A stretch of DNA of 64,000 nucleotides from Duganella zoogloeoides (GCF_034479515.1 NZ_CP140152.1:248001-312000); one strand, 5' to 3'; positions 1-9,005 are shown, counted from the first letter of the stretch. Made by a program: numbers and translations. The notes: generated by a model from the sequence alone, not told the origin.

Positions 1-1
1 G

Positions 2-1267
2 ACCGGCATCGCGCGCGGCAAAATCCTGCCCAAGGACCTGTTCCTGGGCGAGGGCGAAATGCGTCTGCCCAAGAGCGTGTTACTCAATACCGTCAACGGC
101 GAGCAGCCCAACAACCGGCCGTACGTGGGCGTGACCGACCCGGACATGATCTGCGTGCCCGATCCGGCCACCCTGCGGCAAGTGCCGTGGGCGGCGGAAA
201 ACGTCGCGCTGGTGATCCACGACTGCCAGAACTTCGACGGCACGCCGGTGGGCCTGTCGCCGCGCGCGGTGCTGCGCCAGGTGCTCAGGCTGTACTTTGA
301 CCGGGGCTGGCAGCCGGTGGTGGCGCCGGAACTGGAGTTCTACCTGGTGGCGCGCAGCAGCAATCCGCACGAGCCGCTCACGCCGCCGCTGGGCCGCAGC
401 GGCAAAGTGGAATCGGGCCGGCAATCGTATTCGATCGACGCCGTCAACGATTTCGACCCGTTCTTCCTCGAGCTGTCCACCTTCTGCAAGCAGCACCAAC
501 TGGGCGTGGAAACGCTGATCCACGAAGCGGGCGCCGGCCAGATGGAAATCAATTTTACCCATGGCGAGGCGCTGGAACTGGCCGACCGCGTATTCCTGTT
601 CAAGCGCGCCGTGCGCGAGACGGCGCTGCGCCACGGCATCTTCGCCACCTTCATGGCCAAGCCGATGGAAGCGGAGCCGGGAAGCGCCATGCACATTCAC
701 CAGAGCGTGCTCGCTGCTGCCACCGGCGTCAATATCTTCAGCAACGCTGACGGCAGCGCCAGCGCGCTGTTTTTCAGCTATATCGCCGGTCTCGAACAAT
801 TCGCGCCGGCGGCCACCCTGCTGTTCGCGCCGCACGTCAATTCGTACCGGCGCCTGTCGCGCTTCATGTCGGCGCCGACCAATGTGCACTGGGGGTATGA
901 CAACCGCACCTGCGGGCTGCGCATTCCCAACTCCACGCCGGTCAACCGGCGCGTGGAAAACCGCGTGCCGGGCGTGGACGTCAACCCTTACCTGGCCATG
1001 GCCGCCACGCTGGCCTGCGGCTACCTGGGCATGACGCAGGGGCTGACCGCCTCGCCGCCGATGGCCGGCAGCGCCGAGCAGGTGCACGACCACCTGCCGC
1101 GCAACCTGGAGGACGCCATCAACCGCCTGCGCGAATGCGCGCCGCTGCGCGAGATTCTCGGCGACCTGTTTGTCGAAGCGTTCTGCGAAGTAAAGGAACT
1201 CGAATTTTCCACCTACAGCCGGGTGATCAGCTCCTGGGAGCGCGAACACCTGATGCTGCTGGTGTAG
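2..1267 (+). CDS. glutamine synthetase family protein (gamma-glutamylpolyamine synthetase-like), 5' partial
   Basis: The reading frame is open from base 2 and its start lies outside the window; 421 residues are visible. The first residues (TGIARGKILP) match the N-terminal beta-grasp region of the GlnA/PuuA family. The catalytic domain follows, with the metal and glutamate-binding segments ELEFYL, EAGAGQMEIN, AMHIHQS and NRTCGLRIP. The family joins glutamate to ammonia or, in PuuA-like members, to an amine such as putrescine, using ATP in the cytoplasm. Biosynthetic GlnA is longer and normally sits beside ntrBC. Pairing here with a class III aminotransferase 8 nt downstream suggests amine or amino acid catabolism. 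The exact substrate cannot be read from sequence. Confidence 0.88.
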   Translation, partial: TGIARGKILPKDLFLGEGEMRLPKSVLLNTVNGEQPNNRPYVGVTDPDMICVPDPATLRQVPWAAENVALVIHDCQNFDGTPVGLSPRAVLRQVLRLYFDRGWQPVVAPELEFYLVARSSNPHEPLTPPLGRSGKVESGRQSYSIDAVNDFDPFFLELSTFCKQHQLGVETLIHEAGAGQMEINFTHGEALELADRVFLFKRAVRETALRHGIFATFMAKPMEAEPGSAMHIHQSVLAAATGVNIFSNADGSASALFFSYIAGLEQFAPAATLLFAPHVNSYRRLSRFMSAPTNVHWGYDNRTCGLRIPNSTPVNRRVENRVPGVDVNPYLAMAATLACGYLGMTQGLTASPPMAGSAEQVHDHLPRNLEDAINRLRECAPLREILGDLFVEAFCEVKELEFSTYSRVISSWEREHLMLLV

Positions 1268-1275
1268 GAGGGCGC

Positions 1276-2634
1276 ATGGGCACCCGCGACGGAGTGAACT
1301 GGCCCCGCGTGCAGGCGCTGGCTGTGCGCGAACGGGCCGACTACATCGCCCGCCATCCGGCGTCGCAAGCGCTGGCCATGCAGGCGGCGCCGCACCTGCT
1401 GTTCGGCGTGCCGATGCACTGGATGAACGACTGGTCCACGCCGTTCCCGTTGACGGTGGCCGCAGCCTCGGGCGCACACTTTATCGACGCCGACGGCATG
1501 CAATATGCCGACTTCTGCCTCGGCGACACCGGCGCCATGTTTGGCCACGCACCAGCGCCAGTGGCCGCCGCCATCGCGCGCCAGGCCACGGGCGGCTACA
1601 CGGCGATGCTGCCGTCAAGCGATGCCGCGCCAGTGGCAACGGAACTGGCGCGCCGCTTCGCCCTGCCGTACTGGCAGTTCGCGTTATCCGCGTCCGACGC
1701 CAACCGCTTCATGCTGCGCTGGCTGCGCGCGGCCACCGGTCGCAGCAAGATCCTGGTGTTCAACGGCTGCTACCACGGCACCGTGGACGATGTGTTCGTG
1801 GACCTGGAGAATGGCGCACCGGTGCAGCGCGCCAGCCTGCTGGGCCAGGTGCACGACCTGACCGCACACACGGTGGTCGTGGAGTTCAACGACCTGGCCG
1901 CGCTCGACGCCGCACTGAGCGCACGCGACGTCGCCTGCGTGCTGGCCGAACCGGTGATGACCAACGTCGGCATGGTGCTGCCGCAGCCCGGCTACTGGGA
2001 TGCCGCGCAGGACATCATCGCGCGCCACGGCACGCTGCTGGTCATCGACGAAACCCACACCATCAGCAGCGGCCCCGGTGGCTACGCGCAGGCGCACGGC
2101 ATGCGGCCCGACGCCGTGGTGATCGGCAAACCGCTGGCCGGCGGCCTGCCGTGCGCGGCGTACGGCATGACGCAGGAACTGGCCCGCCGCGTGGAACACG
2201 CCAAGCGCAGCGCGCCGGCCGGCCACTCGGGCATCGGCACCACCTTGAGTGCCAACATGTTCGCCATGGCCGCCATGCGCGCCAACCTGGAGCAGGTGAT
2301 GACGGCGGCGGCCTACACACAGATGTTCGCCATGGCGCAGCAACTGGCCGACGGCCTGCGCGCCAGCATCGCCAGGCACCAGTTGCCATGGTGCGTGACG
2401 CAAGTGGGCGCTCGCACCGAATTCCAGTTCGGCCCCGTGCCACCGCACAACGGCAGCGAAGCGCAGAGGCTGATGGACGAGGAACTGGAACAGGCCATCC
2501 ACCTGTACCTGCTCAATCGCGGCGTGCTGATCACGCCATTCCACAATATGCTGCTGGTGTGCCCTTCCACCAGTGATGGCGATCTGCAGCATTTGCTCGC
2601 CGCATTCGACGGCTGCCTGGCAGCGCTGGTTTGA
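1276..2634 (+). CDS. class III PLP-dependent aminotransferase (GSA-aminomutase/aspartate aminotransferase-like)
   Basis: The protein has 452 residues and is a fold-type I PLP enzyme. Visible landmarks are the glycine-rich CLGDTGAMFGH region, FNGCYHGTVDD (cofactor stacking), the Asp in LLVIDETHT that holds the pyridine nitrogen, and the probable Schiff-base Lys in VVIGKPLAGG. It resembles glutamate-1-semialdehyde aminomutases, but context does not favour haem synthesis: it follows the glutamine-synthetase-like gene by 8 nt in the same operon. An amine or amino acid transaminase acting with that ligase is more likely. The ATG at 1276 was chosen because an AGGAGGG Shine-Dalgarno precedes it; the frame stays open upstream to 1135, inside the previous gene. 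Confidence 0.82.
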   Translation: MGTRDGVNWPRVQALAVRERADYIARHPASQALAMQAAPHLLFGVPMHWMNDWSTPFPLTVAAASGAHFIDADGMQYADFCLGDTGAMFGHAPAPVAAAIARQATGGYTAMLPSSDAAPVATELARRFALPYWQFALSASDANRFMLRWLRAATGRSKILVFNGCYHGTVDDVFVDLENGAPVQRASLLGQVHDLTAHTVVVEFNDLAALDAALSARDVACVLAEPVMTNVGMVLPQPGYWDAAQDIIARHGTLLVIDETHTISSGPGGYAQAHGMRPDAVVIGKPLAGGLPCAAYGMTQELARRVEHAKRSAPAGHSGIGTTLSANMFAMAAMRANLEQVMTAAAYTQMFAMAQQLADGLRASIARHQLPWCVTQVGARTEFQFGPVPPHNGSEAQRLMDEELEQAIHLYLLNRGVLITPFHNMLLVCPSTSDGDLQHLLAAFDGCLAALV

Positions 2635-2639
2635 CATAG

Positions 2640-2723
2640 CTTCGGGGTCAGTGCCGACATTTGGACACAGACTCGACCATTAAAAGCAGAGCTCGTGTCC
2701 GAATGTCGGCACTGACCCCGAAG
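2640..2723. repeat. REP-like palindromic element, copy 1
   Basis: Two 29-nt arms (2640-2668 and 2695-2723) are inverted copies differing at one base that can still pair as G-U. The arm begins CTTCGGGGTCAGTGCCGACA. A 26-nt spacer separates them. A second copy lies at 52998-53089. The element sits between convergent genes and its right arm ends 1 nt from the stop codon of panB. It would form a very stable hairpin at the 3' end of both transcripts. There is no T-run, so it is not a classical intrinsic terminator. Confidence 0.85.
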
Positions 2724-2724
2724 T

Positions 2725-3606
2725 TCAGAAGCAGTGTTCGAGCGCCGGGAAGCTGCCGTCCTTCACCGCGCTGACGTACGCGGTGATGGCGCCGTCGATG
2801 CTGGTCTGGCCGTCCATGAAGTTTTTCACGAAGCGCGCCTTGCGGCCGGGGAAGACGCCGAGCAGGTCGTGCATCACCAGCACCTGGCCCGAGCAGTCGG
2901 GACCCGCGCCGATGCCGATGGTGGGCACGGTCAGCAGGTCGGTCACTTCCTTGCCCAGCGCGGCGGGGATGGCTTCGAGCAGCACCACGGCGGCGCCTGC
3001 CGCTTGCAGGGCCATGGCGTCGCGCTTCAACAGTTCGGCGCTGTCGGCGGTTTTGCCTTGCACCTTGTAGCCGCCCAGCTGGTGCACCGATTGCGGGGTC
3101 AGGCCCAGGTGGGCGCAGATCGGCACACCGCGCTCGGTCAGGAAGCGCACGGTGTCGGCCAGCCACGCGCCGCCTTCGATCTTGATCATGTGGGCGCCTG
3201 CCTGCATCAGCTGCACGGCGTTGTGGTACGCGGTTTCGGGCGTGCCGTACGAACCGAACGACAGGTCGGCCATGACCATTGCCGACTTGCTGCCGCGCGC
3301 GACAGCGGCGGTGTGGTAAGCCAGTTCGGCCACCGTGACCGGCAGCGTTGACGGGTGGCCATTGCAGACCATGCCCAGCGAGTCGCCGATCAGTAGTATC
3401 TCGACGCCGCAGCGGTCCATCAGCGAGGCGAAGCTGGCATCGTAGCAGGTGAGCATGGCGATTTTCTCGCCGCGTGCGCGCAGCTCGGCCAGCGTGTGGA
3501 TGGTCACTGCCTTGGTGGCGGCCGACTTGGCCGGTGCAGGTGCGGGCACGTTGGCGGCGGGCTTTTGGCTCGCGGCCAGTTCGTTTCCTTGCAAATAACC
3601 AGACAT
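2725..3606 (-). CDS. panB: 3-methyl-2-oxobutanoate hydroxymethyltransferase
   Basis: This is the first committed step of pantothenate (CoA) synthesis: transfer of a hydroxymethyl group from methylene-tetrahydrofolate to ketoisovalerate. The 293-residue protein has the PanB TIM-barrel signatures: metal-binding Asp residues in [10 protein letters not shown] and [10 protein letters not shown], the catalytic Glu in VVLLEAIPA, and the C-terminal [13 protein letters not shown]. It carries an Ala/Pro-rich N-terminal extension of about 30 residues before [15 protein letters not shown], which is not part of the conserved fold. It is the last gene of the hda-HAD-pcnB-folK-panB run. Its folate cosubstrate links it loosely to folK next door. 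panC is not in the window. Confidence 0.96.
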   Translation of the reverse strand: MSGYLQGNELAASQKPAANVPAPAPAKSAATKAVTIHTLAELRARGEKIAMLTCYDASFASLMDRCGVEILLIGDSLGMVCNGHPSTLPVTVAELAYHTAAVARGSKSAMVMADLSFGSYGTPETAYHNAVQLMQAGAHMIKIEGGAWLADTVRFLTERGVPICAHLGLTPQSVHQLGGYKVQGKTADSAELLKRDAMALQAAGAAVVLLEAIPAALGKEVTDLLTVPTIGIGAGPDCSGQVLVMHDLLGVFPGRKARFVKNFMDGQTSIDGAITAYVSAVKDGSFPALEHCF

Positions 3607-3674
3607 GGTAATCCTTTAAAAATGGGGGCAGACGGCGCTAGTGTAGCGGTAAGCGCTGGCCGCTGCCCGGGAAG

Positions 3675-4187
3675 CTAAAGAGGGGAAATAGCCTGGTCGG
3701 CCACGGCGGCAAGATAATCGTGCGCCGCGCCGCGACCGGGAATATGGATGGCCGGGGCCAGTTCGAGCAGCGGCACCAGCACGAAGGCGCGCTCGGTGAT
3801 GCGCGGATGCGGCACGCTCAAGGCCGGGGTGTCGATCACGGCGTCGCCATACAGCAGCAGGTCCAGGTCCAGCGTGCGCGGGGCGTTGCGGTAGGGACGC
3901 TCGCGCCCGTGCGCCTGTTCGATGGCGTGCAGGCCGCGCAGCAGCGCTGCGGCATCGAGCGTGGTGGCGATGCGCGCCACTGCGTTGATGTAGTCGTCGC
4001 CGCTGGAGTCGATGGGGGCCGTGCGGTACAGGCTGGAGGTGGCCATCAGCGTGCAGCCCGCGAGCTTTTGCAGGCGCTCGAAGGCGTCGGCCACGTTGGC
4101 GCGGGCGTCGCCAAGGTTGGCGCCGATGCCGATGTAGGCGATGGTGAAGGCGAAGCCGCCTTCATCCGGTTTGGCGATGATGCTCAT
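3675..4187 (-). CDS. folK: 2-amino-4-hydroxy-6-hydroxymethyldihydropteridine pyrophosphokinase
   Basis: FolK transfers pyrophosphate from ATP to 6-hydroxymethyl-7,8-dihydropterin in folate synthesis. The 170-residue protein shows the family pattern: AYIGIGANLGD at the start, SSLYRTAPI, YINAVARI, the ERPYRNAPRTLDLDLLLYGD signature carrying the catalytic Arg and Asp residues, and the closing PHPRITERAFVLVPLLELAP. Length is normal. The start codon lies 8 nt after the pcnB stop. The first ~13 residues (MSIIAKPDEGGFA) precede the conserved fold, so a slightly later start is possible. Confidence 0.95.
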   Translation of the reverse strand: MSIIAKPDEGGFAFTIAYIGIGANLGDARANVADAFERLQKLAGCTLMATSSLYRTAPIDSSGDDYINAVARIATTLDAAALLRGLHAIEQAHGRERPYRNAPRTLDLDLLLYGDAVIDTPALSVPHPRITERAFVLVPLLELAPAIHIPGRGAAHDYLAAVADQAISPL

Positions 4188-4195
4188 GACTGCAC

Positions 4196-5779
4196 TCAGT
4201 CGTGATCGGAACCCGCGCCGCCGGCGCCGCCATTGCCGCCGTTGCCACCATTGCCGGCACCGGGCGTGCCGCTTTCGGCAGCGGCCGCATGACCACGGGC
4301 GCGGCTGCGGCGTGGCGCACGCTTGCGCTTGGGCGCTTCGCCGGTGCGGGCCGGCGCATCGGCGTAATCATCGTCTCCGGTTGCGCCAGCGGCATCCGGG
4401 GCACCGGCAGCACTGAAACCGCCGGCACGCGAACCACCTGCACGCGAACCACCGGCAGCACCGGCGCCACCAGCACCAGCACCAGCAGCACGCGGTGGAC
4501 GCGGCGCCCGGCTGGCGCTGGCGATCAGCGCCTCGCGGCCGGCTTCATCGGATTCGTAGAACGCGGTCCACCATTCACCGAGTTCGGCATCGATTTCGCC
4601 CGACGCGCAGCGCAGCAGCAGGAAGTCGTAGCCGGCGCGGAAGCGCAGGTGTTCGAGCAGCTTGTGCGGGGCCTTGCCGGTGCGGCGCTCGAAGCGTGGT
4701 TGCATCGACCAGATGTCGCGCATGTCGGTGCCGATCTTGCGTTGCAGCGCCAGCTTTTCGGTTTGCGAATCGAGCACGTCGTCGGCGGCCAGGTGCAGCG
4801 CGGGAATGGTCTGCTCGCCGGCGGCGCGGTACGCCGTCCATTTTTCCAGCACCTGATGCCACAGCAGGGACGCAAACAGGAAGCCCGGCGAAACGGTCTT
4901 GCCAGCGGCGATGCGCGCGTCGGTCGAGTCCAGCGCCAGCGTGACGAACTTGAAGCCCATCGGCTGTTCCAGCACCACGTCGAGCAGCGGCAGCAGGCCG
5001 TGGTGCAAGCCTTCCTTGCGCAGCTGCTGCAGGCAGGCCAGCGCGTGGCCGCTCATCAGCAGCTTGAGCATTTCGTCGAACACGCGCGCGGCCGGCACGT
5101 TGTCGATCAGCGGCGCCATCAGCGCGATCGGCGCAGCGGTGGTCGGTTCGATCGTGAATTTCAGTTTGGCCGCAAAGCGGACCACGCGCAGCATGCGCAC
5201 CGGGTCTTCGCGGTAGCGCGCTTCGGGCTGGCCGATGATGCGCAGGGTTTTCGCGCGGATGTCTTCGATGCCGCCGTGGTAGTCGAGTACCTGCTGGTTC
5301 GCCGGGTTGTAGTACATGGCGTTGATGGTGAAGTCGCGCCGCACAGCGTCCTCCGCCTGCGAGCCGAAGGTGTTGTCGCGCAGGACGCGGCCATGTTCAT
5401 CCTTGGGCGCGTTGTCCGACGTGGTGCCACGGAAGGTGGTCACCTCCAGCAAGTCCTGGCCGAACATCACGTGCACGATCTGGAACCGCTTGCCGATGAT
5501 GAACGCGCGGCGGAACAGTTTTCGGACCTGCTCCGGCGTGGCGTTGGTGGCGATGTCGAAGTCCTTGGGTTTGACGCCCAGCAGCAGGTCGCGCACCGCG
5601 CCGCCCACCACGAACGCTTCGAAGCCCGCTTCCTGCAAGGTGCTGGTGACGCGTACCGCGTTGTTCGACAGCAGTTTCGGATCGATGCCATGCGCGTCCG
5701 GACCCAGTACCACGGGGGTATTGGTGTCGCGCACCTTGGTCTTGGTGCCCAGGATTTTGCGGATCAGTTTCTTAATCAT
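4196..5779 (-). CDS. pcnB: poly(A) polymerase (polynucleotide adenylyltransferase)
   Basis: PcnB adds poly(A) tails to RNA 3' ends, marking them for decay. The nucleotidyltransferase head is clear: FVVGGAVRDLLLG followed by KDFDIATNATPEQV with the metal-binding Asp pair, then the RNA-binding region RMLRVVRFAAKL. Of 527 residues, roughly the last 100 are a low-complexity tail rich in Gly, Ala and Arg (GAGAGGAGAAGGSRAGGSRA, then a KRKRAPRRSRARG basic patch and a GNGGNGG run). Basic tails are usual in beta-proteobacterial PcnB, but this one is long and Gly-rich. The ATG at 5779 overlaps the HAD gene end by 8 nt. A TTG at 5791 in the same frame is less likely. Confidence 0.93.
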   Translation of the reverse strand: MIKKLIRKILGTKTKVRDTNTPVVLGPDAHGIDPKLLSNNAVRVTSTLQEAGFEAFVVGGAVRDLLLGVKPKDFDIATNATPEQVRKLFRRAFIIGKRFQIVHVMFGQDLLEVTTFRGTTSDNAPKDEHGRVLRDNTFGSQAEDAVRRDFTINAMYYNPANQQVLDYHGGIEDIRAKTLRIIGQPEARYREDPVRMLRVVRFAAKLKFTIEPTTAAPIALMAPLIDNVPAARVFDEMLKLLMSGHALACLQQLRKEGLHHGLLPLLDVVLEQPMGFKFVTLALDSTDARIAAGKTVSPGFLFASLLWHQVLEKWTAYRAAGEQTIPALHLAADDVLDSQTEKLALQRKIGTDMRDIWSMQPRFERRTGKAPHKLLEHLRFRAGYDFLLLRCASGEIDAELGEWWTAFYESDEAGREALIASASRAPRPPRAAGAGAGGAGAAGGSRAGGSRAGGFSAAGAPDAAGATGDDDYADAPARTGEAPKRKRAPRRSRARGHAAAAESGTPGAGNGGNGGNGGAGGAGSDHD

Positions 5780-6446
5780 TGAACAGTTCAATCAGTTGCC
5801 AGCCTTGGGCGGTGGCGTGCGTTTTCAGGGTGGCGTTGGCATTGGTGGCCACCGGGTGGCTCACCAGCGACATCAGGGGCAGGTCGTTGTGCGAGTCGCT
5901 GTAGAAGTGGACCGTGTCGAAATCGGCGAAAGTCTTGCCCATCTTGGCCAGCCACGCCTCGGTATGGGTGATCTTGCCCTTGCCTTGGGTGGGCGTGCCC
6001 AGCAGGCGGCCGGTGACGTTGCCGTCCGCGTCCAACTCGGGCATGGCGGCGATCAGGTGCTCCACGCCCAGCGCACGGGCGATCGGCTCGGTGACGAAAT
6101 GGTTGGTGGCCGTGACGATGGCGACCAGATCGCCGGCATCCTGGTGCTGTTTGAGCAGCGCCAGCGCGGCCGGGCGGATGTTGGGCACGACCACCTCGGT
6201 CATGAATTGTGCGCGCATCTCGTCCAGTTTGGCGCGTGGGAACTGCGCCAGCGTGCCCAGCGCGAACTCCAGGTACTCGACCGGGTCGATGGTGCCGGCC
6301 TGGTACTGGGCGTAGAAGGCATCGTTGCGGCGGGCGAATTCGACGGCATCGACAGCGCCGAGGCGGACCAGGAACTCGCCCCACTCGTGGTCGGAATCGA
6401 TGGGCAGCAGGGTGTGGTCGAGGTCAAATAAGGCGAGTTTTTTCAT
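5772..6446 (-). CDS. HAD-IB family phosphatase (SerB-like)
   Basis: The 224-residue protein opens with KLALFDLDHTLL, the HAD motif I with its nucleophile Asp and the +2 Asp. Motif II is in VAIVTATNHFVTEPIAR. Motif III and IV lie around GKGKITHTEAWL and FYSDSHNDLPLM. This subfamily resembles phosphoserine and histidinol phosphatases, and the substrate is not fixed by sequence. The ATG at 6446 overlaps the hda stop as ATGA, which decides the start. The gene is regularly found between hda and pcnB in beta-proteobacteria, but no functional link to either is known to me. Confidence 0.88.
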   Translation of the reverse strand: MKKLALFDLDHTLLPIDSDHEWGEFLVRLGAVDAVEFARRNDAFYAQYQAGTIDPVEYLEFALGTLAQFPRAKLDEMRAQFMTEVVVPNIRPAALALLKQHQDAGDLVAIVTATNHFVTEPIARALGVEHLIAAMPELDADGNVTGRLLGTPTQGKGKITHTEAWLAKMGKTFADFDTVHFYSDSHNDLPLMSLVSHPVATNANATLKTHATAQGWQLIELFND

Positions 6447-7129
6447 TCTTTTGCTTCCGCCTGCAACCACTCGCGCAACAGCGGCAGCGTGATCGGGCGT
6501 TGGGTTTCCAGTGAATATTGATCCAGCGAATCGAGCATGGTCGACAGGGAACTCATGTCTCGCTGGAAATGAGATAAGAGGTAGGGTATCACGCCCGGCG
6601 ACAGCGTCAAGCCGCGCGCGGTGGCCGCTGCGCCCAGCGCGGCGACCTTTTCATCGTCGGTCAAGCCATGCACCTGGTAGATCAGGCCCCAGCCCATGCG
6701 GGTGCGCAAATCCTCGCGCACCGGCAACACTGCCGGGGCCACCGCACCGCTGCAGACCATGAAGGCGTTGTTGGCGCGGATTTCGTTAAACAGGGCAAAG
6801 GCGTCGATCTGGGCGACCGGCGACAGCTTTTCGCAGTCGTCGAGCAGGTACAGGTCAACGTCGGGGGAATAGACGAATTCGGTTTCGATCGAGAACGGCG
6901 AAATGTAGCGCGCGCGCAGCTGCTCGGCTTCGCCGCCCGCCGAGGCCAGCGCTTTCAACAGGTGGGTCTTGCCCACGCCGGCATTGCCCCAGAGATAGGC
7001 GAAGTGCTCGCGCGCCGTGCGCGAGGCGAACTGGGCCAGCAGCGCCATCGCCTCGGCATTTTGGCCAACCTCGAACGCGTCGAGACTGTGCGGCTGGTCC
7101 GCGCCCAAGTCGAGCACCAGCTGCTTCAT
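6443..7129 (-). CDS. hda: DnaA regulatory inactivator Hda
   Basis: Hda is a small DnaA-like AAA+ protein that works with the DNA-loaded beta clamp to stimulate ATP hydrolysis on DnaA and so limits re-initiation. The 228-residue protein starts MKQLVLDLG, which contains the QL-type clamp-binding motif expected near the N-terminus. It has the Walker A GNAGVGKTHLLKAL, a Walker B-like LLDDCEKL, and a C-terminal sensor region SLSTMLDSLDQYSLE. It lacks the DnaA DNA-binding domain. It is first in the operon, divergent from purM, with a TATAAT -10 box upstream on the minus strand at 7193-7188. Confidence 0.95.
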   Translation of the reverse strand: MKQLVLDLGADQPHSLDAFEVGQNAEAMALLAQFASRTAREHFAYLWGNAGVGKTHLLKALASAGGEAEQLRARYISPFSIETEFVYSPDVDLYLLDDCEKLSPVAQIDAFALFNEIRANNAFMVCSGAVAPAVLPVREDLRTRMGWGLIYQVHGLTDDEKVAALGAAATARGLTLSPGVIPYLLSHFQRDMSSLSTMLDSLDQYSLETQRPITLPLLREWLQAEAKE

Positions 7130-7187
7130 GGTGGTCCCATCATCTGCATAACGTCGTACTTGTCATTTTTTCTTGTTAACGTCATGC

Positions 7188-7193
7188 ATTATA
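7188..7193 (-). promoter_or_regulatory. -10 box for the hda operon
   Basis: The minus strand reads TATAAT here, a perfect sigma-70 -10 hexamer, about 58 nt upstream of the hda ATG. No good -35 hexamer is seen at the usual distance. Confidence 0.5.
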
Positions 7194-7299
7194 GAATGTG
7201 CCGCCCCCACAACTGGCCGAAACGCTGTTTGTTTTCGCTTCCACGAGCAGAAAAATGGCGGCAAATGGCATAAAAAGGGATTTTGACGGGGCAGTTTGA

Positions 7300-7305
7300 T
7301 AAAAT
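7300..7305 (+). promoter_or_regulatory. -10 box for purM
   Basis: The sequence GATAAAATAGCGG gives the -10 hexamer TAAAAT followed by a GC-rich discriminator. It lies about 68 nt before the purM start. The same TAnnAT-rGCG arrangement recurs in front of azlC, pgk, tcdA, thiL and the FKBP gene. Confidence 0.45.
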
Positions 7306-7373
7306 AGCGGATTGACCGGGCCATAAAAACGGTCTCCGCCTTCTATTTTACCGCCTCCGCTGCGAAATACACC

Positions 7374-8417
7374 ATGAGCCAACCTTCAAATGTTTCCCTG
7401 TCCTACCGTGACGCCGGCGTCGATATCGATGCAGGTGACGCCTTAGTCGAAGCGATCAAGCCATTTGCCAAGCGCACCCTGCGCGAAGGCGTGTTGGGCG
7501 GCCTCGGTGGTTTCGGCGCCATGTTTGAGATCAGCAAGAAGTTCAAGGAGCCGGTCCTGGTCTCGGGCACCGACGGCGTGGGCACCAAGCTCAAGCTGGC
7601 ATTCGAGCTGAACCGTCACGACACGGTCGGCATCGACCTGGTGGCCATGAGCGTCAACGACATCCTGGTGCAGGGCGCCGAGCCGCTGTTTTTCCTCGAC
7701 TATTTCGCCTGCGGCAAGCTCGACGTGGCCATCGCCACCGACGTCATCAAGGGCATCGCCCAGGGTTGCGAACAAGCCGGTTGCGCGCTGATCGGCGGCG
7801 AAACCGCTGAAATGCCAAGCATGTACCCGGCCGGCGAATACGACCTGGCCGGTTTCGCGGTGGGCGCGGTGGAAAAATCGCAGATCATCGACGGCACCAA
7901 GATCGCCCCGGGCGACGTGATCCTGGGCCTGGCGTCGTCGGGCGTGCACTCCAACGGTTACTCGCTGGTGCGCAAAATCATCGAAGTAGCGAAACCTGAC
8001 CTGGAAGGCGACTTCCACGGCCGTAAACTCGCCGACGTGCTGATGCAGCCTACCCGCATCTACGTCAAGCCGCTGCTGGCGCTGATGGCGTCGCTGGAAG
8101 TCAAAGGCATGGTCCACATCACCGGTGGCGGCCTGGTCGAAAACATCCCACGCGTGCTGCAGCCTGGCCTGGTCGCCGAGCTGGACGGCAAATCGTGGAC
8201 CATGCCACCACTGTTCACCTGGCTGCAACAGCACGGCGGCGTGGCCGACGCTGAAATGCACCGCGTGTTCAATTGCGGCATCGGCATGACCGTGATCGTC
8301 TCGCAAGAGAACGCCGCAGCAGCGATTGCCCAGCTGGAAGCGGCTGGCGAAACCGTGTACACCATCGGCAAGATCCGCGCGCGCGTGGGTGACGAGCACC
8401 AGACTATCGTGGTGTAA
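7374..8417 (+). CDS. purM: phosphoribosylformylglycinamidine cyclo-ligase
   Basis: PurM (AIR synthetase) closes the imidazole ring of purines, converting FGAM to AIR with ATP. The 347-residue protein is normal in length and highly conserved: [20 protein letters not shown] at the start, GGFGAMFEI, the substrate segment [50 protein letters not shown] and the [15 protein letters not shown] loop. It stands alone, divergent from hda and closed by a hairpin terminator. The purine genes purC, purE and purK are found about 31 kb downstream. Confidence 0.97.
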   Translation: MSQPSNVSLSYRDAGVDIDAGDALVEAIKPFAKRTLREGVLGGLGGFGAMFEISKKFKEPVLVSGTDGVGTKLKLAFELNRHDTVGIDLVAMSVNDILVQGAEPLFFLDYFACGKLDVAIATDVIKGIAQGCEQAGCALIGGETAEMPSMYPAGEYDLAGFAVGAVEKSQIIDGTKIAPGDVILGLASSGVHSNGYSLVRKIIEVAKPDLEGDFHGRKLADVLMQPTRIYVKPLLALMASLEVKGMVHITGGGLVENIPRVLQPGLVAELDGKSWTMPPLFTWLQQHGGVADAEMHRVFNCGIGMTVIVSQENAAAAIAQLEAAGETVYTIGKIRARVGDEHQTIVV

Positions 8418-8438
8418 GTTTTATTTGTCGAAAAAATT

Positions 8439-8465
8439 AAAGCACGCTGCGGCGTGCTTTTTTTT
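8439..8465. terminator. intrinsic terminator after purM, probably bidirectional
   Basis: A stem AGCACGC/GCGTGCT at 8441-8458 is flanked by A-rich sequence on the left and eight T on the right. The T-run overlaps the stop codon of the hipA remnant on the other strand. It can serve purM directly and, using the A-tract on the left, the minus-strand transcript. Confidence 0.85.
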
Positions 8466-9005
8466 AGCTCCTACCCATCAGCAAGGCCCTGTTGGCCTGG
8501 ACGCGCAGCGCGATGACCGTGACCATGTCGGGCGGCAGCAGATCCCGAATGAGATCGAAAGTGTCCGTAATCCGCTTGATCAGGATGTCCATGAAACGCT
8601 GTGCCTCCTCGCTATCGTGAAAGCCGAAGCGCCGGTAATCGGCCAGCACCGATGCCCTCGAAATCTCCCGGCTCCCCCTGCTCAATTGAAGTTGCAGCGA
8701 TGTCGGCGTGTCGTCCGTGCTGGGGACAAGGTCGAACGCTGGCGACAGGCGCCATGCGCCGTCACGCTCCCTGTAGTACACGGCGTGGTTGCGGCAATGA
8801 TCGTCGTCGTTTCTCACCATCGCATTAAATACCATGCGGCCGAACAGTTCTTTCCAGTCTTCCATTGGAGCACCGATGCGGCGCAGTTCTTCTGCCAGCC
8901 TGGGGTAGCTTGCTGCTTTTATCTTGCGACCACGACCCACTGCCCGTTATCGGGGCGCTGCAAGTACACGTACAGCAGCCGGGAGCTTCGATCAGAAGTA
9001 CTCAT
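8464..9005 (-). pseudogene. hipA-like kinase gene broken by a large internal deletion
   Basis: Two pieces of a HipA-type serine/threonine kinase remain in different frames. The N-terminal piece starts at an ATG at 9005, overlapping the end of hipB as expected for a hipBA operon. It reads MSTSDRSSRLLYVYLQRPDN and stops at 8919 after 28 codons. The C-terminal piece is open from 8940 to 8464 (158 residues) and contains VFNAMVRNDDDHCRNHAVYY and WRLSPAFDLVP, the kinase catalytic and metal-binding region. The middle, some 250 codons in intact relatives, is missing and the junction is out of frame. The product is very unlikely to be an active toxin. Confidence 0.75.

Noticed and set aside
1276..2634. 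The class III aminotransferase as haem-pathway HemL
   Set aside because: Similarity is to the broad family. The operon with a glutamine-synthetase-like ligase and the absence of haem genes point to another role.
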